64,000 nt of DNA, taken from assembly GCA_020635915.1 (NCBI GenBank), contig JACJYU010000001.1, positions 620,001-684,000 of the forward strand. Direction: 5' to 3'. Both the position numbers and the translations under genes were made by a program. Within the stretch, counting starts at the first letter, position 1, and each line of letters starts with the position of its first letter. Origin of the DNA: Flammeovirgaceae bacterium (GTDB lineage Bacteria; Bacteroidota; Bacteroidia; Cytophagales; Cyclobacteriaceae). The notes beneath the pieces are model-generated. The model saw only the letters and a list, made by a program, of their open reading frames with translations, had not been told where the DNA came from and did not search any database. This document shows, in pieces, positions 37,039 to 45,570 of the stretch.

Positions 37039-37964
37039 CCCCATTCTCGATAGCAGGAATACAAATGCACGTTTCGGCCAGCCACAGCAACGTGCCGATC
37101 ATGAAACACAAAATAGACGTGATGATGTCCGTCTATCCCTGGGTGCAAATGGTAATGTTCAGTGAGTTGTGCCCGCTGGGGCCACTCACTTACAATGCAA
37201 TGGAATTTCCCAATGAAACGGAAAAAGAATTTTGCGACATCGCCAAACGGTATGGCATTTGGTTGGTCCCCGGCACCATTTTTCAAAAGAAAGGCGCCCA
37301 GGTTTTCAATACGGCCAGCGTGATCAACCCGCAAGGCGAGGTGATTGGCAGGTACAACAAGATGTTCCCTTTCTATCCGTATGAAGTAGGGGTGACGGGC
37401 GGTGACGAATTTCTGATTTGGGACGTGCCCAAGGTAGGTAAGTTTGGCTTGACCATTTGCTACGACATGTGGTTTCCGGAAACTTCCCGTACCCTGGCCG
37501 TGAATGGCGTGGACGTTATCCTCCACCCCACCCTTACGGCCACCATCGACCGCGACATTGAACTGTCGATAGTGCAGGCCACGGCCGCCACCAACCAATG
37601 CTTTATTTTCGATATCAACGGACTGGGGGACGGGGGCACCGGACGCTCCATCGTATGTGGGCCAGACGGGCGCGTGCTGCACCAGGCCAGCACCGGGGAA
37701 GAACTCATCCCAATTGAAATTGATATTGACCGGGTGAAACGCAGCCGGGAAATGGGCGTGCTCCGGCTCGGCCAGCCCCTCAAAAGCTTCCGTGACAGGA
37801 ACATTCAATTTGACATCTACCAAAAAGGGGCCCAACTCCCCTACCTGAACACGCTGGGCAAATTGCATAAGCCCACCCGTTTTGAGCAAATCACGGAAGT
37901 GCTGCAAGCCAACACGGAAGAACCCGGCATATTGCAAAACTGGATGAACAAACTGAGGATTTAA
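37035..37964 (+). CDS. Nitrilase-superfamily carbon-nitrogen hydrolase (amidase)
   Basis: The product has 309 residues. The catalytic Glu44-Lys109-Cys142 triad is present in FSELCPLGP, GRYNKMFPFYP and ICYDMWFPE. Superfamily members cleave amides, carbamoylamines or omega-amides (N-carbamoylputrescine amidase, formamidase, omega-amidase). Exact branch assignment is not possible by eye. It is coupled to the aminotransferase by a 4-bp overlap, which suggests that its substrate or product is shared with that enzyme. The C-terminal 40 residues (YLNTLGKLHKPTRFEQ ...) form an extension beyond the core. Confidence 0.9.
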   Translation: MTPFSIAGIQMHVSASHSNVPIMKHKIDVMMSVYPWVQMVMFSELCPLGPLTYNAMEFPNETEKEFCDIAKRYGIWLVPGTIFQKKGAQVFNTASVINPQGEVIGRYNKMFPFYPYEVGVTGGDEFLIWDVPKVGKFGLTICYDMWFPETSRTLAVNGVDVILHPTLTATIDRDIELSIVQATAATNQCFIFDINGLGDGGTGRSIVCGPDGRVLHQASTGEELIPIEIDIDRVKRSREMGVLRLGQPLKSFRDRNIQFDIYQKGAQLPYLNTLGKLHKPTRFEQITEVLQANTEEPGILQNWMNKLRI

Positions 37965-37992
37965 AATAGATCGTTAACCAAAAGGAAAGGCC

Positions 37993-38403
37993 ATGAAAGT
38001 ATCTGTCAAACACGTGAAGAAAGAAAAACCTTTGAACCTTAAACACTATATCAATTGGTTTGAAATCCCTGCCTACAATTTTGAACGGGCCGTTTCCTTT
38101 TACAATCAGATTTACAACATTGCCATGGAGGTGACCGAACTCAACGGATACTCCATGGCCTTTTTTCCTGCCAAAGGCGGGATTGGTGGTGCAGTGGTGA
38201 CCGGGGAGGGCTGCACGCCCAATACCACCGGCCCCCTCCTTTACCTCAATGGGGGAAAAGACCTTAGCGTGGTGCTCAACCGGATTGAAGAAGCTGGCGG
38301 CATCGTGATCATGAACAAGACCTTGATCAACGATGCGGTAGGCCATTTTGCCCTGTTTATGGATACGGAAGGCAACCGGCTGGCGCTGCACTCAAAGAAC
38401 TAA
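37993..38403 (+). CDS. VOC (glyoxalase/bleomycin-resistance-like) family protein
   Basis: The product has 136 residues. It has the paired beta-alpha-beta-beta-beta modules of the vicinal oxygen chelate fold: NWFEIPAYNFERAVSFYNQIY begins the first, YLNGGKDLSVVLNRIEEAGG the second, and GHFALFMDTEGNRLALHS ends it. This is the YdhR/PhnB-like single-chain form of many Bacteroidota. It may bind a metal and a small substrate. It lies 28 bp after the amidase gene and is likely co-transcribed. The function is unknown. Confidence 0.88.
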   Translation: MKVSVKHVKKEKPLNLKHYINWFEIPAYNFERAVSFYNQIYNIAMEVTELNGYSMAFFPAKGGIGGAVVTGEGCTPNTTGPLLYLNGGKDLSVVLNRIEEAGGIVIMNKTLINDAVGHFALFMDTEGNRLALHSKN

Positions 38404-38521
38404 TTGCGGATTTTTTCGCAAGGACGTAGCTTTATGGAAACCCATTGCCTGCAAAGGCAACCAAGGTATATTCAGGATACCCGCCCCGGTGGCTTATCCG
38501 TTGGCAACAACCCGAAATGTT

Positions 38522-41341
38522 ATGAAACACAATCAGCAAAAACCAGTGAACGCCAACCTGCTCAGCCGGCATTTTTACAATATCGGGCAATTGCGCGCGG
38601 AGCTATGGACGGAATTAAAACTTAAAACGTACGCCCTGGCCAGGCGGCAAACCAAGGAGGGGCAGGAGGAGGGAAAAGCCCAATTGCACAAGCTCCTTAA
38701 AACCCTCCTCGAAGTGGAGCAGTATTTTGCCTTTCCGGGCGCTGCCACCCTTAATGTGATAAGCGATTTCCTAAAACATGACGAGTTTCAGGTTTTAAAA
38801 AATTCAGTAAAAAAAATACTGCGGCTGTTGGTGAGCGAAGACTACCGGCAAGATGCGGAATCGTTTTCGTTTGCCACGCTGTTGAAAGGGAAAGGGGCAA
38901 AACAACTCCCTGATGCAAAAACAAAGAGAAGGTATTTTGAGGTACTCTTTGTGGACAACCTCTCCACCCGGGAGGAAAACATCATTACAAAAAAACTCAC
39001 CGATGTAAGGGACCCAAAGGATACCTTTGTTTACCAATTGGTATATGCAAAATCCTACCAGGACACGTTGATCGCGCTGATGGCCAACCCCAATATCCAG
39101 GCCTGTGTCATCCGCTACGAGATCCCTTTTAAGTCAAAAAATGCAAAAGGGATATTAAAACCATTTGTCAGGCATATCTTAAAGGACAACCATGAAGAGG
39201 TGCCCGAATATGAAATGGGCGTTTTGCTCGGCCAGGCCATCCGCGTGCTCAGGCCCGAACTCGACATCTACTACGTCACCGACAATGCGGTAAACAGTTT
39301 GCCGGACACGGCCCTCAAAATTTTCAAACGCATTTTCTACAGAAAGGAAGACGGGCAGGAACTCCACCTCACCATTTTAAGCGGCATAAAAGACCGCTTT
39401 GAAACGCCCTTTTACACAGCCCTGAAAGAATACAGCAAAAAGCCCACCGGGGTATTTCACGCCATGCCCATTTCACGGGGCAACTCGATTTTTAAATCCA
39501 GTTGGATTGACGACTTCGGGGAGTTTTATGGCCGGAACCTGTTCCTTGCGGAAACCTCCTCCACTACCGGTGGCCTCGATTCTTTGTTGCAGCCTACCGG
39601 CCCGCTAAAAAAAGCACAGGAACTTGCGGCCAGGGCATTCGGCTCAAAGCGTACCTTCTTCGCCACCAATGGCACTTCCACATCCAACAAAATCGTGCTT
39701 CAGGCACTGGTGGAACCCGGTGACGTGGTGCTCATCGACCGGGACTGCCATAAGTCGCACCACTATGGCATGGTGCTGGCAGGCGCCTACGTCACTTACC
39801 TTGACTCCTACCCGCTGCAAAAATATTCCATGTATGGTGCCGTGCCTTTGTCGGAAATCACCGGCCGGTTGCATACCCTTAAAAAAGGGGGAAGGCTGGC
39901 GCATGTGAAGATGCTCATCCTCACCAACTGCACCTTCGATGGCCTGGTGTACAACGTTGAAAAGGTGATGGAAGAAGTGCTGGCCATCAAACCAGACATG
40001 ATCTTCCTATGGGACGAGGCCTGGTTTGGCTTCGCGGCCTTCACCCATACCTTCCGGCAAAGGTCGGCCATGTACGTGGCCAACAAACTGTGCAAGAAAT
40101 ACAAAACCGAAGAGTACAAAGAACAATACAAAAGGCATTTGGCGGAATTGAAAGGAAAGGGTGGCGATATTATGCCCAAGATGCCCAACCCGGAGCTGGT
40201 AAAGATACGGGTGTATTCCACCCAATCCACCCACAAAACCCTTTCTTCCTTCAGGCAGGGATCCATGATCCACGTGTATGATGAGGAATTTGAACGCAAG
40301 GCAGAGACCGCTTTTCACGAGGCCTACATGACCCACACTTCCACCTCCGCCAACTACCAGATACTGGCCTCCCTGGACGTGGGCCGCAGGCAGGTTTCCT
40401 TTGAAGGGTATGAACTGGTGGAGAAAAGCATTGAGATGGCCATGTTGCTGCGCGCCAAAATCAACGACCACCCCAAACTCCGCAAGTATTTCAAAATCCT
40501 TACCATAAAAGACATCATCCCGGAGCGGTACCGCCCCTCAGGGCTAACGGAATATTACCACCCGGAGGAGGGATGGCACAGGCTGGAAGAAGCCTGGGCA
40601 ACGGACGATTTCGTGCTGGACCCCACAAAAATCAATTTGCACATAGGCAATACCGGGGTGGATGGCGATACTTTCAAGAACAAGTACCTGATGGACCAGT
40701 TCCACATCCAAATCAACAAGACCTCGCGAAATTCCGTACTGTTCATGACCAATATTGGCACCACACGAAGCTCGGTGAGTTACCTGATAAGTGCGTTGCT
40801 GAAAATAGCGGAGAAAATAGACCTGCAGTTTGACGCCCTGAACCCGGAAGAAAACCGGATCATGCAAGACAAAATCTATTCGCTCACCGAGCAGGCCCCT
40901 CCCCTCCCCGACTTCAGCCACTTTCACGATTCGTTCAGGGCAGTGGCCGGCATCCCTGGCGGGCGGATGAGGGAAGCCTACTTCCTGGCCTACCAGGAAA
41001 AAAAATGCGAGTATGTAAAGTTGTCGGCCTGCAAACAATTGATGGAAGAGGGAAGGCAGTTGGTTTCCTCGGCATTTATTATCCCTTACCCGCCTGGTTT
41101 TCCCGTGCTGGTCCCCGGCCAGGTGATGACGAAGGAGATACTTGACTTTCTCCAGGCCCTTGACGTAAAGGAAATACACGGTTACAGGCCCGAACTGGGC
41201 TTGCGTATCTTTACCCATGCCGCATTGAACCGCCATCAGTCGGGCACCGCACTGATGGGCGCCTCGTCCGGGATGAGCACGATGGGAGGTGCGGGCAATG
41301 GCAAACGGAAAGGCAAAGAAGCCCCCACAAAAAACAGTTGA
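38522..41341 (+). CDS. Large Orn/Lys/Arg-type amino acid decarboxylase (PLP fold type I)
   Basis: The product has 939 residues from the ATG at 38522; the frame extends upstream through the VOC stop region and that part is not used. An N-terminal helical and receiver-like region (about 1-330) contains RRYFEVLFVDNLS. The PLP core begins at TSSTTGGLDSLLQPTGP and has the DRDCHKSHHYG block, WDEAWFGFAAF and the Schiff-base lysine at 572 in STQSTHKTLSSFRQ. The core matches lysine/ornithine/arginine decarboxylases. A C-terminal domain and a Gly/Lys-rich tail follow. Known family members run about 710-760 residues, so this one is unusually long. It probably makes agmatine, cadaverine or putrescine; the substrate is not determinable. 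Confidence 0.88.
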   Translation: MKHNQQKPVNANLLSRHFYNIGQLRAELWTELKLKTYALARRQTKEGQEEGKAQLHKLLKTLLEVEQYFAFPGAATLNVISDFLKHDEFQVLKNSVKKILRLLVSEDYRQDAESFSFATLLKGKGAKQLPDAKTKRRYFEVLFVDNLSTREENIITKKLTDVRDPKDTFVYQLVYAKSYQDTLIALMANPNIQACVIRYEIPFKSKNAKGILKPFVRHILKDNHEEVPEYEMGVLLGQAIRVLRPELDIYYVTDNAVNSLPDTALKIFKRIFYRKEDGQELHLTILSGIKDRFETPFYTALKEYSKKPTGVFHAMPISRGNSIFKSSWIDDFGEFYGRNLFLAETSSTTGGLDSLLQPTGPLKKAQELAARAFGSKRTFFATNGTSTSNKIVLQALVEPGDVVLIDRDCHKSHHYGMVLAGAYVTYLDSYPLQKYSMYGAVPLSEITGRLHTLKKGGRLAHVKMLILTNCTFDGLVYNVEKVMEEVLAIKPDMIFLWDEAWFGFAAFTHTFRQRSAMYVANKLCKKYKTEEYKEQYKRHLAELKGKGGDIMPKMPNPELVKIRVYSTQSTHKTLSSFRQGSMIHVYDEEFERKAETAFHEAYMTHTSTSANYQILASLDVGRRQVSFEGYELVEKSIEMAMLLRAKINDHPKLRKYFKILTIKDIIPERYRPSGLTEYYHPEEGWHRLEEAWATDDFVLDPTKINLHIGNTGVDGDTFKNKYLMDQFHIQINKTSRNSVLFMTNIGTTRSSVSYLISALLKIAEKIDLQFDALNPEENRIMQDKIYSLTEQAPPLPDFSHFHDSFRAVAGIPGGRMREAYFLAYQEKKCEYVKLSACKQLMEEGRQLVSSAFIIPYPPGFPVLVPGQVMTKEILDFLQALDVKEIHGYRPELGLRIFTHAALNRHQSGTALMGASSGMSTMGGAGNGKRKGKEAPTKNS

Positions 41342-41419
41342 CTTCTTAAACCCCAAAAAGGGGCGTGCCGGACGAGGGCCGGGGTGCCTTATTGTGAAAA
41401 TACATATGCCACACAACCG

Positions 41420-42862
41420 ATGACAAACCACCCAACGGAAAGGGCCACGTTAAAGCGTGGAATTGGGAAGGTTGGGTTTTTCTGCCTTGCCTTTGGCGCC
41501 ATGATTGGCGTAGGTTGGGTAACGGCCATGGGGCCATGGCTAAAAACCGCAGGCCCCATTGGCGCATGTATTGGGTTTGCCATTGGGGGCATACTCATGC
41601 TCTTTATTGGGTTTTGCTATGCGGAAGTGACAGCCATGTTGCCGGTATCGGGAGGGGAAGTCGCGTATGCCTATAAGGCCTTTGGGCCCTCAAAGTCGTT
41701 CCTTGTGGGATGGTTCCTGGCGTTTGGGTACATCTCCGTCTCAGCGTTCGAGGCCATTTCCATCGGAAAAATAGCCAGCTACCTTTTCCCATCCATCGAC
41801 CGGTGGCCGCTCTACAGCATCAATGGCGATCCCATCTATGGAAGCCACCTGTTGCTGGCATTGGGGTTTGTCGCATTGATCACCTGGATCAATTATATAG
41901 GCGTGCAGGGCTCCATGCGCTTTCAGGTTTACCTTACACTGGCTTTTTTGACCATTGTGGCCGGGGTAGTGGCCGCCTCTTTTTACAAAAGCGACATCAA
42001 CCACCTGGGGCCATATTTCATCCGGGACGGTAACGGCAGCATCCTGGGCGGGATCATTGCCGTGTTTGCCACCGTGCCTTTCTGGCTGGTGGGCTTTGAC
42101 ACCATCCCCCAGGGGGCGGAAGAGGCCAAGGCGTCTGTCTCCTACCGCACGATCGGTTTGCTCATCGTGGCCTCCATTGTGGCGGCCGTCTCATTTTACA
42201 TTTTGCTGATCATCAGCACTTCGATGGTCGGCAACTGGCAATCTTTGTTGGGCGCGGAATTGCTTACGGCCAAAGCTTTTGAGCTGGCCTTCCGATCCAA
42301 AATTATTGTCGATGGTATCCTCGTGGCCATACTCATCGGCTTGTTGACGAGTTGGAACGGGTTCTTCCTGGCGGGCTCCCGCGTCCTGTTCGCCATGGGG
42401 CGTGGCAGGATCATTTCCCCCACATTGGGCCAATCACACCCCCGGTACAAAACCCCCTATAAGGCCGTGCTCTTCAGCGGGGCCATAACATTGGTGGCTT
42501 CCCTTCTGGGGCGTGGCGCCATGGTAGCCTTCGTGGACGTGGGTTCGTTTTGCATTGCCGCAGCCTTTCTGGGCGTGTCCTTTTCATTTGTCAAATTGAG
42601 AAGGTCGTTTCCACACCAGCACCGCCCCTATCGTACACCAGGCGGCCTGGCCACGGGGTATATTTCGATCTTTGGCTCCCTTATTATATTGTTGGCCATC
42701 ACGCTGCCCGGAAGCCCTGCCGCATTGGTATGGCCATTGGAGTGGCTCATACTCCTGGCGTTATGTATATTGGGAATTGTATTTTGGTATATCTCAAAAA
42801 AAAGCAGGAACACCACTGCGCAAGAAGATAGAGATTATCTTATATTAGAAAAGTTTAAATGA
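41420..42862 (+). CDS. APC-family amino acid/amine permease
   Basis: The product has 480 residues and twelve membrane helices. The first helix has the APC glycine motif FGAMIGVGWVTAMGPW. Other typical blocks are ISVSAFEAISIGKIASYLF, FDTIPQGAEEAKASVSYR and SWNGFFLAGSRVLFAMGRG. The ATG at 41420 is preferred over a GTG 12 codons upstream. It lies 78 bp after the decarboxylase and 25 bp before the ATP-grasp gene. It probably imports the amino acid or exchanges it with the amine. Confidence 0.92.
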   Translation: MTNHPTERATLKRGIGKVGFFCLAFGAMIGVGWVTAMGPWLKTAGPIGACIGFAIGGILMLFIGFCYAEVTAMLPVSGGEVAYAYKAFGPSKSFLVGWFLAFGYISVSAFEAISIGKIASYLFPSIDRWPLYSINGDPIYGSHLLLALGFVALITWINYIGVQGSMRFQVYLTLAFLTIVAGVVAASFYKSDINHLGPYFIRDGNGSILGGIIAVFATVPFWLVGFDTIPQGAEEAKASVSYRTIGLLIVASIVAAVSFYILLIISTSMVGNWQSLLGAELLTAKAFELAFRSKIIVDGILVAILIGLLTSWNGFFLAGSRVLFAMGRGRIISPTLGQSHPRYKTPYKAVLFSGAITLVASLLGRGAMVAFVDVGSFCIAAAFLGVSFSFVKLRRSFPHQHRPYRTPGGLATGYISIFGSLIILLAITLPGSPAALVWPLEWLILLALCILGIVFWYISKKSRNTTAQEDRDYLILEKFK

Positions 42863-42887
42863 TTTTTTGGTTTTAACCGGCAACGTT

Positions 42888-44501
42888 ATGAAAAAGAAAA
42901 AAGCACCCAAAAGTAAATCAACGGCAAAAGCCACCAAAAAGGTGGCCACAAAAGCCCGAAAGCCTGTTAAAGCCACAAAGAAGGCAAAGAAGCCAAGCCG
43001 GAAAAAAGTGGCCGCAAAAGCAAGGCCCAAAAAGAAAGCCCCTGCCGTGCTCAACGGCATATCGGACATAAGGAGGTTTTTCTACCGGAACGAAATCCCT
43101 ATTTATTTCATCAGTGCGACCAACTTCAACCTGTTGGGTGCCGATGAATGGATAAAAGGGTTTAAGTTCATTTGTTACATCGAATGTTTTGACGGGCTGC
43201 ACCCTAATGTTTTTTCCCCTAAAGAAGAGTTGCCCCATGAAGAATTTCAAAGCATAGAAGACATCAACAACTACTTACTGGAACACAAAGAGGTAGTGGA
43301 CTACATCAAAAACCGCGGGGGAAAGGGAAAAGCGCTCTTTCTCATGTTTGATGGGCGCACCGAAAAACTGGCCAGGAAATTAGGGCTGGAGGTTTGCTTT
43401 CCCTCGGCCCGGATGAGGAACTTCATGGACAACAAGGTAAACACCAACCGCATAGCCGAAAAAGCGGGCGTCCCCTGCGTCCCCTATTTGTTGTCAAAGG
43501 TGAAAAGCTATAAGCACCTTACGGCCATAAGCAAATCAAAGCTGGGCACCGACCTGGTGATACAAACACCCTTCGGTGACTCAGGGCACACCACTTTCTT
43601 CATTTCCAATGAAAGTGAATGGGAAAAATACGCGGACGAAATCGTGAAGGAAAAGGAAGTAAAAGTAATGAAGCGCATCAACTGCAGGGGGTCGGCCATA
43701 GAAGCCTGCGTGACCCGGCACGGCACCGTGGTGGCGCCCCTGATGACCGAACTGGTGGGCTTCAAGGAATTGACGCCATACAAAGGCGGATGGTGCGGCA
43801 ACGAGATATACGCGGGGGCCTTTACGCCCTCCATCAGGGTCAAGGCCAGGAAATACACGCAACTCTTTGGCGACCAACTGAGAAAGGAAGGGTACCGCGG
43901 GTATTTTGAGTTGGATTTCCTGATCGACCAGGACACCCACCAGTTATACCTGGGGGAATTGAACCCCAGGATCACCGGGGCAAGTTCCATCACCAACCAT
44001 GCGGTGTTCGCCCTCTCGGACATGCCCCTGATATTGTTCCATATGCTGGAATGGATGAAGCAACCCTACAAGCTAAGCGTGAACGCCATCAATAGCCGTT
44101 GGTTTAAGCCTGAAAACATTGACTCCTGGGGCCAGTTGGTGATCAAGTACACCGAAAAAGAAATAAAAATCATTACCCAGGCGCCCCGTTCGGGGATCTA
44201 TATCATGAACCCGGACGGCACCATTAAGTTCTCCCGGATGGACACGCACAGAAGGGCCGTGGAAAGGGAAAACGAGGCTTTTTTCCTGAGGATAAGCCGG
44301 GCCAACGACTACTTTTACGAAGGGGCGGACATGGGCATTCTGGTCATGCGGGGAAGGTTAATGACGGATGATTTTAAATTGAGGCCTCGTGCCATCAGTT
44401 GGATCAATGCCATCAAGCGTTCGTACGCGGCCGTTCCTTTTACGCCTGTAAAAGCCCCCAAACCTGAGGCCGCGGAAATCGGTGGCTTTAAAATGATGTG
44501 A
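42888..44501 (+). CDS. ATP-grasp ligase with a histone-H1-like lysine-rich N-terminal tail
   Basis: The product has 537 residues. Residues 1-50 contain 25 Lys/Arg and no acidic residue, in Lys/Ala/Pro repeats like histone H1 tails. Residues 60-180 form a pre-ATP-grasp region. The ATP-grasp core (about 180-410) has GVPCVPYLLSKV, LVIQTPFGDSGHTTFF (nucleotide loop), VKVMKRINCRGSA, and the metal-binding block YFELDFLIDQD and LYLGELNPRITGAS. Superfamily members join a carboxylate to an amine or thiol through an acyl phosphate; databases often call such proteins biotin carboxylase-like, but no biotin partner is here. The start is the ATG at 42888. It lies 8 bp before the C45 hydrolase gene, suggesting a make-and-break pair acting on an amide. 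Confidence 0.88.
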   Translation: MKKKKAPKSKSTAKATKKVATKARKPVKATKKAKKPSRKKVAAKARPKKKAPAVLNGISDIRRFFYRNEIPIYFISATNFNLLGADEWIKGFKFICYIECFDGLHPNVFSPKEELPHEEFQSIEDINNYLLEHKEVVDYIKNRGGKGKALFLMFDGRTEKLARKLGLEVCFPSARMRNFMDNKVNTNRIAEKAGVPCVPYLLSKVKSYKHLTAISKSKLGTDLVIQTPFGDSGHTTFFISNESEWEKYADEIVKEKEVKVMKRINCRGSAIEACVTRHGTVVAPLMTELVGFKELTPYKGGWCGNEIYAGAFTPSIRVKARKYTQLFGDQLRKEGYRGYFELDFLIDQDTHQLYLGELNPRITGASSITNHAVFALSDMPLILFHMLEWMKQPYKLSVNAINSRWFKPENIDSWGQLVIKYTEKEIKIITQAPRSGIYIMNPDGTIKFSRMDTHRRAVERENEAFFLRISRANDYFYEGADMGILVMRGRLMTDDFKLRPRAISWINAIKRSYAAVPFTPVKAPKPEAAEIGGFKMM

Positions 44502-44509
44502 TTTTTCGG

Positions 44510-45490
44510 ATGCATATTTCATTCAGTTGTATTCAGGAAGACAGGCCGGGCGAAAAGTGGAAAGCACTGTTTAACCGTACCTGGCCGCACTACAAAGCCT
44601 GGTTTTTGTCCGAAGGGGCGGGGGCCAGAAAAGGTTACCTCACCAGCTATACCGAATTGAAGCGGTACATGCCGGAGCTCGTGCCCTATTTTGACCAACT
44701 GGTGGCCATGGCGGGCGGGGGCGACCTGGAAGGAAGGTTTTTGAGCATGTATTGCCCCCCTGCTTACATGTCGGGCTGCTCACAGGCGGCCTGGACCAAT
44801 GGCAGCAATTCCCTCATCCGCAATTATGACTACAGTTTCAAAATGTTTGAAGGCACGATGATGTACACCCAATGGCGGCAACCTGTAATTGGGGTAACCG
44901 ATTGCACCTGGGGCCTGCTTGACGGCATGAATGCCTTTGGCCTTGCCGCATCCCTTACTTTTGGCGGCCGGAAAATAGTAGGTGATGGTTTTGGCATACC
45001 CATCATTATCCGTTATGTACTCGAAATGGCCAAAACCGTGGAGGAAGGCATTGCCATTTTAAACCGCATACCCGTGCACATGGCCTACAATGTGACCCTG
45101 GTGGACGACACCGGCAATTACTCCACCGTGTACCTTTCGCCTGACCGCAAGCCGGTAATCGTAAACACCCCGGTGGCCACCAACCATCAAATGGAAATAG
45201 AGTGGGGCGACTACGCATCATTGACCGGCACCATCGAGCGGAAAAAATACCTGGACGATATGATCTCCTCCCCTTTTGAAACGGAGGCCACCCTGCTGAA
45301 CCGCTTTTTGCACCCCCCATTGTACAACACCAACTTCGAAAAATCCTTTGGCACCCTCTACACGATCATATACAGGATCAACGCAAAGAACATCGAAGTG
45401 CTGTGGCCCAACAAGCATATCTACCAGGCGTTTGACGAATTCACCGAATACCTTATCACCCCGCTGGAAACCGATATCTTTATGCCATAA
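44510..45490 (+). CDS. C45-type autoproteolytic Ntn hydrolase/acyltransferase
   Basis: The product has 326 residues. The candidate self-cleavage and nucleophile site is Gly89-Cys90 in MSGCSQAAW. Next come NSLIRNYDYSFKMFEG and TDCTWGLLDGMNAFGLAASLTFGG, typical of the C45 (acyl-CoA:6-aminopenicillanate acyltransferase-like) family, with VATNHQM near 225. Known relatives form or cleave amides, such as isopenicillin N acyltransferase and insect Tan (beta-alanyl-dopamine hydrolase). The ATG at 44510 is 8 bp after the ATP-grasp stop. It lacks a signal peptide, so it is cytoplasmic. The substrate is unknown. Confidence 0.87.
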   Translation: MHISFSCIQEDRPGEKWKALFNRTWPHYKAWFLSEGAGARKGYLTSYTELKRYMPELVPYFDQLVAMAGGGDLEGRFLSMYCPPAYMSGCSQAAWTNGSNSLIRNYDYSFKMFEGTMMYTQWRQPVIGVTDCTWGLLDGMNAFGLAASLTFGGRKIVGDGFGIPIIIRYVLEMAKTVEEGIAILNRIPVHMAYNVTLVDDTGNYSTVYLSPDRKPVIVNTPVATNHQMEIEWGDYASLTGTIERKKYLDDMISSPFETEATLLNRFLHPPLYNTNFEKSFGTLYTIIYRINAKNIEVLWPNKHIYQAFDEFTEYLITPLETDIFMP

Positions 45491-45570
45491 GCCCCAGGAC
45501 AGCCTCGGCCCCAGGCGCCCATTGGCATCTTGCCCATATCTTTTCTACCTTTTAACACAAATATCCCCGT

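Noticed and set aside
36762..37937. 391-codon minus-strand frame over the aminotransferase and amidase genes
   Set aside because: Spans two well-supported genes on the other strand and resembles no protein.
41351..41363. CCCC-AAAAA-GGGG inverted repeat between the decarboxylase and permease genes
   Set aside because: A 4-bp stem without a T-run is too weak to call a terminator.
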